In this document: in pieces, positions 40,799 to 49,137 of the stretch | Layout: each line of letters begins with the position of its first letter | Position numbering within the stretch: position 1 is the stretch's first letter | Assembly (NCBI RefSeq): GCF_001983995.1 | Contig: NZ_CP019450.1 | Coordinates: 3,410,001-3,474,000, forward strand | Length of the DNA stretch: 64,000 nt | Reading direction: 5' to 3' | DNA from: Halioglobus japonicus | GTDB lineage: Bacteria > Pseudomonadota > Gammaproteobacteria > Pseudomonadales > Halieaceae | The notes under the pieces: generated by a model | Database searches by the model: none | Told to the model about the DNA's origin: nothing | What the model saw: the letters and a program-made list of their open reading frames with translations, nothing else | Made by a program: the position numbers and the translations under genes

Positions 40799-41554
40799 AT
40801 GAACAATACATTTCAAGAAAAGGTCATTCTGATCACCGGCGCCGCCGGCGGTTTTGGCCAGATCCTGGCGCAGAAAACCGCTGCCCGCGGCGCACGCCTG
40901 GTGCTGGGTGATCTGGACCTGGATGCGCTGGAGGCTCTTGCCGCACCGCTGCGTGACAGTGGGGCCGACGTAGCCACGGCGCGCTGTGACGTGAGCAATG
41001 AAGCGGATGTCGCTGCGCTGGTAGCACTCGCCACAGCTGAGTTCGGACAACTGGACATCGCGGTGAACAACGCCGGAATATCCGGCTTGTTCAAACCGCT
41101 GATTGAGATTGATGAAGCGGAGTTCGATACCAACCTGGCCGTCAATGCCAAGGGGGTCTTCTTCGGCATTAAGCATGAGGTACTGCAAATGCTTAAGCAG
41201 GACGGCGGCATCATCCTCAATGTGGCCTCAATGGCAGGCCTGGGCGCAGCCCCGATGCTGGGCGCCTACGCCGCTGCGAAACACGCAGTGGTCGGCCTGA
41301 CCAAGACAGCCGCCGTGGAATACGCCGACAAAAATATCCGGGTAAACGCCATCTGTCCGTTCTTCAGCCCCACCCCCATGGTCACCAGCATGGCAGACGA
41401 AGGTATGCAGGGCATGCTCGCCAAGCGCTGCCCGATGAAGCGCCTCGGCTCACCCGAAGAAATGGTCGATGTCATGATCACGCTTATCGACCCGAACAAC
41501 AGCTATATGACAGGCCAGACCATTGCCGTGGATGGCGGCACGTCGGCCTTTTGA
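40799..41554 (+). CDS. Short-chain dehydrogenase/reductase
   Basis: 251 residues: ITGAAGGFGQILAQK, then LGDLDLDALEA with Asp at the end of strand 2 (NAD(H) preference), NNAGISGL, Ser in NVASMAGLG and YAAAKHAVVGL. Second gene of the operon. Its cofactor preference differs from the preceding SDR, so the pair may act in opposite redox directions or on successive steps (inference). Confidence 0.9.
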   Translation: MNNTFQEKVILITGAAGGFGQILAQKTAARGARLVLGDLDLDALEALAAPLRDSGADVATARCDVSNEADVAALVALATAEFGQLDIAVNNAGISGLFKPLIEIDEAEFDTNLAVNAKGVFFGIKHEVLQMLKQDGGIILNVASMAGLGAAPMLGAYAAAKHAVVGLTKTAAVEYADKNIRVNAICPFFSPTPMVTSMADEGMQGMLAKRCPMKRLGSPEEMVDVMITLIDPNNSYMTGQTIAVDGGTSAF

Positions 41555-41569
41555 TCGAGAGGATTTATC

Positions 41570-42820
41570 ATGGATTTTACTTACTCCCCCAAAACCCAGG
41601 AAATGTGCGCGCGCGTCAGCGCCTTTTTGGAAGAGCACGTTGTTCCCCGCATTCGCCAGTTCAATGAGGAGGCACATGAGGGCTACGAGATCTCGTTTCT
41701 TCCAGAGCTTCGCGAGCTGGCAAAATCCGAGGGACTGTGGAACATGTTCCTGCCTCACCTCAAGGATGACGAGCCCGGCACCCGCCTCAGCAATCTCGAG
41801 TATGCTCCGGTCGCCGAATTGACCGGCCGGGTAGGCTGGGCACCGGAAGTGTTTAACTGCAACGCGCCAGACACCGGCAACATGGAACTACTGCACATGT
41901 TTGCCACCGAGGAACAACGCGAGAAATGGCTGAACCCGTTGCTTAACGGCGAGTTCCACTCTGCATTTGCCATGACCGAACCCGACGTCGCCTCCTCCGA
42001 TGCGACCAACATCACTACGCTGATGCGTCGCGAGGGCGATGAGTATGTCATCAATGGCCGCAAGTGGTTTATCTCCAATGCCGCACGTCCCGATTGCAAA
42101 ATCTTTATCGTGATGGGCAAGACCGATCCCGATAACGAAAACGTGCACAAGCAGCAGAGCATGATACTGGTACCGGCAGGCACCCCCGGTATGGAGATTC
42201 TTCGGGCACCCACGGTCATGAACCACCATTCGCGTGAAGGTCACTGCGAAATCGTGTTCAAGGACGTGCGCGTTCCCGCCAGCAATCTCCTCGGCGAGGA
42301 AGGGTCAGGCTTTGCCCTGGCGCAAGCCCGTCTCGGACCGGGCCGCATTCATCACTGCATGCGTGCCATTGGCGCTGCCCAGCTGTGCCTGGAACTCATG
42401 ACCGAGCGCGCCCAGGAGCGCAAGAGCTTTGGCAAGTTCCTGTACCAGCACGGTTCCGTGAGCGAAGCGATTGCCCAGTCACGTATGGAAATCGAATCCA
42501 CGCGCCTGCTGGTACTGAAGGCCGCATGGATGATGGACAACGTGGGCGCCAAGGAAGCCCGTCGGGAAATCTCGATGATTAAGGTGATGGCCGCGCAACT
42601 GCTGTGCCGGGTCAGCGACCGCGCGATTCAGGTGTTTGGTGCGATGGGCCTGAGCCCGGACACCCCCCTGGCCGATATCTACACCATGGGTCGTTCACTG
42701 CGCTTCGCCGATGGTCCGGACGAGGTTCACCTGCAGGGTATTGCCCGCATGGAGATCAAGCAGAGCCGCGAGACGCTCGGCGCCAGCGCCGCCTACCTCA
42801 CGCCGCCCCTTCGCGACTAA
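41570..42820 (+). CDS. Acyl-CoA dehydrogenase (ACAD10/11-like)
   Basis: 416 residues. FAD/substrate motif AFAMTEPDVASSDATNI, RKWFISNAARPDCKIFIVMG, and helical C-terminal domain with RAQERKSFGKFLYQHGSVSE and QVFGAMGLSPDTPLADIYTM. It desaturates an acyl-CoA at the alpha-beta position and passes electrons to ETF. Third gene of the LysR-linked operon; together with the two SDRs it could carry out dehydrogenation and ketone formation on the same CoA-linked substrate. Confidence 0.9.
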   Translation: MDFTYSPKTQEMCARVSAFLEEHVVPRIRQFNEEAHEGYEISFLPELRELAKSEGLWNMFLPHLKDDEPGTRLSNLEYAPVAELTGRVGWAPEVFNCNAPDTGNMELLHMFATEEQREKWLNPLLNGEFHSAFAMTEPDVASSDATNITTLMRREGDEYVINGRKWFISNAARPDCKIFIVMGKTDPDNENVHKQQSMILVPAGTPGMEILRAPTVMNHHSREGHCEIVFKDVRVPASNLLGEEGSGFALAQARLGPGRIHHCMRAIGAAQLCLELMTERAQERKSFGKFLYQHGSVSEAIAQSRMEIESTRLLVLKAAWMMDNVGAKEARREISMIKVMAAQLLCRVSDRAIQVFGAMGLSPDTPLADIYTMGRSLRFADGPDEVHLQGIARMEIKQSRETLGASAAYLTPPLRD

Positions 42821-42827
42821 ACGCCGC

Positions 42828-42850
42828 AGGCCTCCCGCTCCGGGAGGCCT
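42828..42850. terminator. Inverted repeat between convergent genes
   Basis: AGGCCTCCCG and CGGGAGGCCT form a perfect 10-base stem with loop CTC, starting 8 bases after the acyl-CoA dehydrogenase stop and touching the stop of the convergent gene. There is no strong T tract, but the position suits a bidirectional transcription barrier. Confidence 0.55.
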
Positions 42851-44825
42851 ATCCCTCTTCTTTCTCCATCGACCGCCGGATCATCGCTTCCATTTCATCG
42901 TGGTCGAGGCCGCCATCAAAATTGCGATCGAGGAAAATCCATTTGAACCCGATATTCTTACGCATGCGCTCCGACATTTCCTTGCGCTGTACTTTGCCAT
43001 CCAGATTCTGGTCCAGGTAACCCACCCACTGGGACACACCGGAGCGAAGATCGTCATGAATAGGTTCGCTCGCCAGCTCGTCCGTCCAGGCAAAGCTGAC
43101 TGAACCGTAGAGCATTTCCTCCTCACTCTGCAGCCCCCATGACACCTCTGCATCCGGGTCAGGATTTCCCGGATTGTTCGCGGAGTTATCGTAAATTGTT
43201 CGATGCACAATCCGGGTACCGGCAGGCACCTGCATCGGCTCGACAAAGTTGTAGGTACGCTGCCAGTTAAAGTCGTAATTCGGCACCGACAGAATCAGCT
43301 CCTCGCGACCGTCGGGATAAATCAGCTCAAAAGTGGAACTCTTGCCACGATAGTGAGAGTGCGGGGTTAGTGAATACAGCGTGGCGTCATGATAGAAGCG
43401 CACCGACGCCATTTCCTCGTGATTCGCCGCGCGGGGCGGAATGCGTATGGCGGGGTTCACCACCACTTCCTGGCGCAGGAATTGCGCTGGCGGTTCCTCC
43501 GCAAAATACAGCCCGATACGCGTGACATCCGTCGACGCCTTGCCATAGGGTGTGTAGTGCATCTGGAACGTATAGTAGGCACCCGGCGGGACATAGACAC
43601 CCGTGCCCCCAGGCATAAATGCACTCTCATTGCCGGGTGCATAACCCATGATGTAGTTCTCGAAGATATCCTCTTCGTCCGCATCCTTCACGTTGATCTT
43701 CTCGTTCACCGTACCCATAAGCACGTGATGCACTGCCTGGGCGTCGCCAGGGATCACCGTGGCCGCCACCACCCAGGCGCCCTCGTCCAACGGATTGGCC
43801 ACTTGGGGAAACTGGTAGTCAACAGTGCCGGTCGCAGGCACCTCAAACGCCGGCACCTCAATCACCAGGTCCGGCTCGCCCAGGGTCCAGTCATTCTGGC
43901 GGGGAGGAATATCGCGCAGCGGATCGGGGCCATCACCGCGGGGCGCGCCCGCTTCAAGCCAGGCAATCAATACAGACCGATCCTCACTGGACAGCCCACC
44001 GTCGTGCTGCCACTCGCCCACTGCAGGGTCTGCATGCCAGGGCGGCATACGCCGGGTGCGCAACACTTCCCGGATCATAGGCGCAAAACCCTGGATCATG
44101 CGGTACTCGGACATTGCCCAGGGGGCAATGCCGCCCTCCACGTGACAGGCCGCACACTTGTCCCTGAGCAGCGGCGCGATGGTCTCGCTGTAGCTGATAT
44201 CCGCCTGCTGTGGCTGGATATTTACAATGCAGCCAGGCGAGCGCTCTTCGCGGTAGGCAGGGCTGTCACCGGCAATCATGGCATCGAGTACCTCGGCCAC
44301 GTAGTGCTCGCCCGCGTCATCTTTCTGGCGCTCATAGTGCACCCGGTCATTCACCGCACCGCGATACACAATACGCCAGGTTTTCGGATCGACCACGATC
44401 ACCTCGGCGGTGCGGGTCAGTGCCAGGGAACGGCCGATGTCCTGTGTTTCATCCACCAGAATGGGGAAATCCACCTCCCACTCGGCGGCCTCAGCAGCAA
44501 TACTCTCGCGGGTGTCCTGCAGGTTGCTGTTAATCATGGCGAACTGCACGCCTTCGCCCGCGTACTTATCGCGCAGGGCCTTGTAGTCGGGCATGGTGGA
44601 GCGAATGATCTGACAGCCATTGCCATGGACAATCAGCACAATCGCCGGCGCGTCCGCGTGGTAGTGCATGCGATGTGCATTACCCTGTTGATCGAGCAGC
44701 ACAAAATCATCGACTCGCATACCTTCGGAAGCAGCCGGCTGCGCCAGTAGAGAAACCAATGCGACCAACAACGGGGCCAGACGTGAAAACAACATGCCAG
44801 TAACTCCAATCCCTAATTTTTTCAT
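42849..44825 (-). CDS. Exported redoxin / cytochrome c / copper-monooxygenase-like / EF-hand fusion protein
   Basis: 658 residues after a signal peptide (LAPLLVALVSLLAQPAAS). Order of parts: a redoxin domain with a single Cys in HGNGCQIIRSTMP (about residues 35-175); one haem-c motif, RDKCAACHVEGG; a domain resembling the copper type II ascorbate-dependent monooxygenase fold with His motifs VHHVLMG, FQMHYTPYG and TPHSHYRGKS; and two EF hands, DQNLDGKVQRKE and DRNFDGGLDHDE. Periplasmic oxidoreductase of unknown substrate. ATG 44825 overlaps the upstream stop (ATGA), so it is translationally coupled to the outer-membrane protein gene. Confidence 0.75.
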   Translation of the reverse strand: MKKLGIGVTGMLFSRLAPLLVALVSLLAQPAASEGMRVDDFVLLDQQGNAHRMHYHADAPAIVLIVHGNGCQIIRSTMPDYKALRDKYAGEGVQFAMINSNLQDTRESIAAEAAEWEVDFPILVDETQDIGRSLALTRTAEVIVVDPKTWRIVYRGAVNDRVHYERQKDDAGEHYVAEVLDAMIAGDSPAYREERSPGCIVNIQPQQADISYSETIAPLLRDKCAACHVEGGIAPWAMSEYRMIQGFAPMIREVLRTRRMPPWHADPAVGEWQHDGGLSSEDRSVLIAWLEAGAPRGDGPDPLRDIPPRQNDWTLGEPDLVIEVPAFEVPATGTVDYQFPQVANPLDEGAWVVAATVIPGDAQAVHHVLMGTVNEKINVKDADEEDIFENYIMGYAPGNESAFMPGGTGVYVPPGAYYTFQMHYTPYGKASTDVTRIGLYFAEEPPAQFLRQEVVVNPAIRIPPRAANHEEMASVRFYHDATLYSLTPHSHYRGKSSTFELIYPDGREELILSVPNYDFNWQRTYNFVEPMQVPAGTRIVHRTIYDNSANNPGNPDPDAEVSWGLQSEEEMLYGSVSFAWTDELASEPIHDDLRSGVSQWVGYLDQNLDGKVQRKEMSERMRKNIGFKWIFLDRNFDGGLDHDEMEAMIRRSMEKEEG

Positions 44826-45721
44826 AAGCGATAGACCCAACCGACACCAAAGGTGTCGAACTCGTTGCCGATCCGGGTGAGTACACCGCGACTGGCATAT
44901 AACTTGAGGCTCTGATGCCGGGTGAAGGGCATAGAGAACGTAATTCCCAGACGCGAGTTTTCCTGGCGATCATCCTGGCGTTCACCATTGGCTTCGGTGC
45001 GGCCACCCGCGAAGTAGTTCGCATCCAGTGATACCCAGCGTCCTTTACCCAGCAAGCGAATCAAGTGCCCACTCACCTGGTAGAGCGGATCCTGCTCAAT
45101 GGTATTGCCGTTGAAGAAATCATCGTTTTCTTCGAACACACTCACCTGCCCCTTGAGCTCCCACTGCCAACGACCCGTGCGCCAGGTCACACCCAGAGCG
45201 GGCGTCACTTTCCAGCGATTGGCACCGGCGTTGATCAATTGCTCGGAACTGTAACTCCCCCAGGGCAGCTGCGCAGCCACGCTGGCCCCCACGACTAATC
45301 CCTGCTGCCAGCCGCCAAACTCTTCTAGACCCATAGCAGGAGCACCATAAAAATTCCAGGTGAGCTTGAGATTTGGATCCGTGTACTCACAGCGCCGCCC
45401 CTCAGCGAATTCACCCATAAAGATAGCGGAACCCTCATAGCAGGTACGTCCGGCCACAAAGTCGACCTTGGATGAACTGCCCGCCAGGGCAAAGGTATGG
45501 GAAACCCCGACCAGGCCAACATCCATGGTGAGCTCGGCATCCTGTAAGGGTGACGACGGCGAGGGACTCAAATCACCATCGGAACGACCCAGGCCCACCA
45601 ACAAAAACGTCTCCCCGACGGGAATATTGTTGAAGCTGCGAGGCTCAAGTGCCTGGCTGGACGCCTGCCCCGCCAGCAACAGCTGAAAAACAACACACCC
45701 CGTCGCGATCGTAAGCCGCAT
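44822..45721 (-). CDS. Outer-membrane beta-barrel protein (MetA/phenol-degradation-type transporter-like)
   Basis: 299 residues. A signal peptide (CVVFQLLLAGQASSQ) precedes alternating aromatic/hydrophobic strands (FLLVGLGRSDGDL, VSLDANYFAGG, LGITFSMPFTRHQSLKLYAS), ending GVGWVYRL. The pattern resembles the PF13557-type putative phenol-pathway outer-membrane proteins. Its stop overlaps the start of the redoxin/cytochrome fusion gene, so a shared process at the cell envelope is likely. The transported compound is unknown. Confidence 0.65.
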   Translation of the reverse strand: MRLTIATGCVVFQLLLAGQASSQALEPRSFNNIPVGETFLLVGLGRSDGDLSPSPSSPLQDAELTMDVGLVGVSHTFALAGSSSKVDFVAGRTCYEGSAIFMGEFAEGRRCEYTDPNLKLTWNFYGAPAMGLEEFGGWQQGLVVGASVAAQLPWGSYSSEQLINAGANRWKVTPALGVTWRTGRWQWELKGQVSVFEENDDFFNGNTIEQDPLYQVSGHLIRLLGKGRWVSLDANYFAGGRTEANGERQDDRQENSRLGITFSMPFTRHQSLKLYASRGVLTRIGNEFDTFGVGWVYRL

Positions 45722-45943
45722 GCTGACAACCCGCTCCCTGCTTGCCGATAATGAGTACTAACTATAGCGTGTCACGCTTTGCTTCGCTCTCAAATAACAT
45801 CGACAAGAGGAGTATCCCGTCATGAGGCGAAACTAGGATGGTTCGATCAGCCCGTCTCGAATAAAAATAGTCCGCTGGTTCACTGCATTAACTGCCCCGT
45901 AGATTTAGAATCCTCAATTGCTGAACAACACTTAGGACAATCT

Positions 45944-46969
45944 GTGTTCCAGGTATTTGCTACTACGCCAGAGAATATGGGCCCCGGCGAAATAGGCGCG
46001 CATGCAGCGCGCGCGGAGGCCATGGGCTTCGACGGCCTCCATGTTCCTGATGCGGTGCACGACGGCCTGTTATTGTCTGCCATGGCGCTGGCCGCCACTG
46101 AAACACTGCTGGTTGGCACCGGTGTATTGCTGGCCTTCCCGCGCAGTCCGATGATTACCGCCATCGCCGCATGGGATCTACAAAAAATGTCCGGCGGTCG
46201 GTTCGAGCTTGGCCTTGGTACCCAGATCAAGCAGAACATCGAGCAGCGCTATTCCGCACGCTGGGATTCGCCGGTACCGCAGCTGCGGGAATATGTGCAG
46301 GCACTGAGAGCGATTTTCCATAGCTTCCAGACCGGGGATCGTCTGAATTTCGAGGGCGATCACTACCAGTTGACCCGCCTGCAACCATTCTTCAATCCGG
46401 GCCCTATCGATCATCCCAACATCCCTATTCTGTGTGGTGCGGTGGGACCCGCCATGACCCGTATGGTAGGTCGCATCGCCGACGGCATGATTACCCATCC
46501 CACCAATACGCCCCCGGAGTACATTCGTGACGTCTGCCTGCCACGGCTACAGGGCGGCTTCGAGCAGGCGGGCAACACCGGGGATGACTTCAAGCTCGTA
46601 CTCGGGCCGCTGACCGCCACCGGCAAAGACGAAGCAACGGTCGCTGCGCAGTGGGAAAAGCAACGCAATCTGCTTGGCTTTCTCTATTCTACTCCGGCTT
46701 ACTGGCCGAGCCTGGAACTGTTCGGCTGGGAGGCGAAAGGCCAGCAATTATTGGACATGACCCGCGCCGGCAACTGGCAGGCAATGCCAGACATAGTGAC
46801 GGACGAGATGCTGGCGGCGTTTGTGCCGAGAGGCACCTATAGTGAGATCGTTGATACCTACAAGAACCGCTACGCTAATCTCACTCGACGTATCACCTTC
46901 CCCATGCCGGACAACCCTGCCGATGATGGACTGGCAGCAAAGGCGATCAGCGCACTGCAAAGGTGCTGA
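45944..46969 (+). CDS. LLM-class flavin/F420-type oxidoreductase (TIGR03617-like)
   Basis: 341 residues from GTG 45944, which has AGGA upstream and matches the family start (VFQVFATTPENMGPG). A bacterial luciferase-like TIM barrel follows: MSGGRFELGLGTQ, HPNIPILCGAVGPAMTRM, RIADGMITHPTN. The longer frame to 45779 has no family sequence in its first 55 residues. Family members are annotated as F420-dependent largely from actinobacteria; FMN is also possible here. Substrate unknown. Confidence 0.82.
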   Translation: MFQVFATTPENMGPGEIGAHAARAEAMGFDGLHVPDAVHDGLLLSAMALAATETLLVGTGVLLAFPRSPMITAIAAWDLQKMSGGRFELGLGTQIKQNIEQRYSARWDSPVPQLREYVQALRAIFHSFQTGDRLNFEGDHYQLTRLQPFFNPGPIDHPNIPILCGAVGPAMTRMVGRIADGMITHPTNTPPEYIRDVCLPRLQGGFEQAGNTGDDFKLVLGPLTATGKDEATVAAQWEKQRNLLGFLYSTPAYWPSLELFGWEAKGQQLLDMTRAGNWQAMPDIVTDEMLAAFVPRGTYSEIVDTYKNRYANLTRRITFPMPDNPADDGLAAKAISALQRC

Positions 46970-47053
46970 GCCAGACTAGGCAATTGCAGCGCTCGCTTTC
47001 ATGGCAGCGGCTCGGTAAGCTGGCAGTATCTAACAGCAAACAAGCCCACCACT

Positions 47054-47854
47054 ATGCGCTTGTACCAGGTGTTCCACGAACTTCCGCAGCGACAGGGCAA
47101 TCTCGCCAGTGTCACGACTTCAGCGGCTGCGCACGACCGGCGCGCTAACACCGAGCTTCCCACATGCGTTGCCACGACCTCCGGCAACGCCCGCTTCCAC
47201 GTTAGCTGTGAGCAGCACAATCGCGAGATACAGTGCTGCGGACACGGCTTGCTGGCAACCGCCCATGAGCTTCTTGATACACAGGCCCTGACTCGCGCAG
47301 AGCTGGGCAATGGCGTGTGGGCTCAGCGCGAGCCCAACCCGACCGGCGGCTCAACCCTCTGGCTGTACCTGCCTGAACTCATTGCCGCAACGACACGGAT
47401 TCCGGCATGGACTGACACGCTGGCACGTGACAGCAGCAATCGAGCAATAGCGCCGAAGGCAGCCGCGGCCACCGCCAATGCCGATGGTTATCTCCTGCTG
47501 GAACTCCCCGCCGAGCACGATCTCGGCGAACTATCCGTCGATATAGAGACGATTAGCCACCACACCCGGCGGGCGGTATTGCTCTGGCAGTCAGATTCAG
47601 CGAACCCGACCGTGGTTCGGGTGAGATACTTCGCACCGCAATATGGCAACGATGAAGATGGCGCGACAGGCTCGGTGCTCCGGGTATTGATTCCCCACCT
47701 GCATACACTGAGTAACATAGCCGTATTCGATGTCATCCAATGTTCACCCACGGGTGGCAGGATGACGGCTCGCAAGACAGATGATAGTGTAGCTATTAGC
47801 GGCAACATCCGACTGGTCGATGACAAGGATCTCCCGACCCCATGGCAAGCGTAG
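47054..47854 (+). CDS. PhzF-like isomerase family protein, divergent
   Basis: 266 residues. Halves of the PhzF/diaminopimelate-epimerase fold can be seen: QGNLASV, IQCCGHGLLATAHELL (family CGHATLA motif), and RYFAPQYGNDEDGATGSVLR (family FAP...ED.ATGS). The conserved N-terminal Ser-Glu region holding the catalytic Glu of PhzF is not apparent and that part is short, so catalysis may be lost or altered. The gene overlaps egtB by 13 bases, implying co-translation with ergothioneine synthesis genes. That association is uncommon as far as I know. Confidence 0.65.
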   Translation: MRLYQVFHELPQRQGNLASVTTSAAAHDRRANTELPTCVATTSGNARFHVSCEQHNREIQCCGHGLLATAHELLDTQALTRAELGNGVWAQREPNPTGGSTLWLYLPELIAATTRIPAWTDTLARDSSNRAIAPKAAAATANADGYLLLELPAEHDLGELSVDIETISHHTRRAVLLWQSDSANPTVVRVRYFAPQYGNDEDGATGSVLRVLIPHLHTLSNIAVFDVIQCSPTGGRMTARKTDDSVAISGNIRLVDDKDLPTPWQA

Positions 47855-49137
47855 AATTGGACATGGTTGAATCGCCCCGCGCTCAATCCGGGGAGGTTTC
47901 TGCCTCACAGCAGGCCTTGGCGCTGGCCGAGCTGTTCTCCGGCGTGCGGCAGTATTCCGTACAGATTTGCCAGCCGCTAGCCATTGAAGACTACGGTCTA
48001 CAGGCCATGGCATCCACCAGCCCGGCCAAATGGCACCTCGCCCACACGTCCTGGTTTTTCGAGACATTTCTGCTCAAGCCCTACATGCCGGGCTATCGCG
48101 TATTCGATGACCACTACGAGTATTTATTCAACTCCTACTACAACGCCGTCGGCAGCCAGTTCCCGCGCCATCAACGCGGCCTGCTGTCCCGGCCCACGGT
48201 AGAGGAGATTTACGCCTATCGAGCGCACGTTGATGAAGCGATGCTGCAACTGCTCGCCGGCACACCACTGGCCGCTGCCGAAGACGTGCTGAACCGAACC
48301 GAACTGGGCTGCCACCACGAGCAGCAACATCAGGAGCTGTTCTTTACTGACTTAAAGTACAACTGGTTCCAGAATCCCCTCTACCCGGCATATAACGCGA
48401 GCCCGCTACCGACCGCGCCAACTGCAGCGCCGTTGCAGTGGCAAATGTTCCCTTCAGGTTTACACGAATTCGGGCACGACGATGACAACTTCTGCTTCGA
48501 CAATGAACTACCCCGCCACAAACAGTATGTCGAGCGTTTCAGCATAACGGACCGGCTTTCGACCAACGGTGAGTACCTCGCCTTTATTCAGGACAACGGC
48601 TACCATCGACCGGAGTTATGGCTGGCCGATGGCTGGGCGACACGTCTGGAGCGCCCGGACTGGACCGCTCCCTTATACTGGGTTGAACGCGATGGTGGTT
48701 GGCTGGAGTACACGATGCACGGCCTCGTCGAGCTGGACCTGCACCGCCCCGCCAGCCACCTCTCGGCCTATGAAGCCGACGCCTTTGCCCGTTGGCAGGG
48801 GTGCCGGCTACCGACAGAGTTTGAATGGGAGCTGGCAGCCGCTTCCGCCAAGCAGGCAGCTGCAGACGAAACCGCGCACCCTGTGTCCGTCTCGCCTGTT
48901 GGCCAACTCTGGCAATGGACTAGCAGCGCGTATTCACCCTACCCGGGCTTTCGCACCGCCGAGGGCGCCATTGGCGAATACAACGGCAAATTCATGGCGA
49001 ATCAATTAGTGCTGCGCGGCGGCAGCGTCGCCACCAGTCCGGGGCACTACCGGCACAGTTATCGTAATTTCTTTTATCCACCAGACAAATGGCAATTCAC
49101 GGGCGTACGCCTTGCCAGGGAGAGCGAGCCATCCTAA
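47842..49137 (+). CDS. egtB: Ergothioneine biosynthesis protein EgtB (iron-dependent sulfoxide synthase)
   Basis: 431 residues. The N-terminal DinB-like four-helix domain supplies iron ligands: AKWHLAHTSWFFE and CHHEQQHQELF. The C-terminal formylglycine-enzyme-like lectin fold has GCRLPTEFEWELAAA, then VLRGGSVATSPGHYRHSYRN and FTGVRLARE. EgtB joins a thiol (cysteine or gamma-glutamylcysteine) to hercynine using oxygen. ATG 47842 lies inside the PhzF-like gene; a second ATG at 47863 is possible. No C-S lyase (EgtE) or amidase (EgtC) gene is in the window. Confidence 0.93.
   Translation: MASVELDMVESPRAQSGEVSASQQALALAELFSGVRQYSVQICQPLAIEDYGLQAMASTSPAKWHLAHTSWFFETFLLKPYMPGYRVFDDHYEYLFNSYYNAVGSQFPRHQRGLLSRPTVEEIYAYRAHVDEAMLQLLAGTPLAAAEDVLNRTELGCHHEQQHQELFFTDLKYNWFQNPLYPAYNASPLPTAPTAAPLQWQMFPSGLHEFGHDDDNFCFDNELPRHKQYVERFSITDRLSTNGEYLAFIQDNGYHRPELWLADGWATRLERPDWTAPLYWVERDGGWLEYTMHGLVELDLHRPASHLSAYEADAFARWQGCRLPTEFEWELAAASAKQAAADETAHPVSVSPVGQLWQWTSSAYSPYPGFRTAEGAIGEYNGKFMANQLVLRGGSVATSPGHYRHSYRNFFYPPDKWQFTGVRLARESEPS

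Noticed and set aside
43389..44750. 453-codon plus-strand frame opposite the redoxin/cytochrome fusion gene
   Set aside because: The minus strand carries defined motifs (CAACH, EF hands, signal peptide); the plus frame has none and is His/Arg-rich as expected of antisense.
45779..45943. N-terminal extension of the LLM oxidoreductase
   Set aside because: It starts with TTG, has no family similarity and no good ribosome site, whereas GTG 45944 has AGGA upstream and matches the family start.
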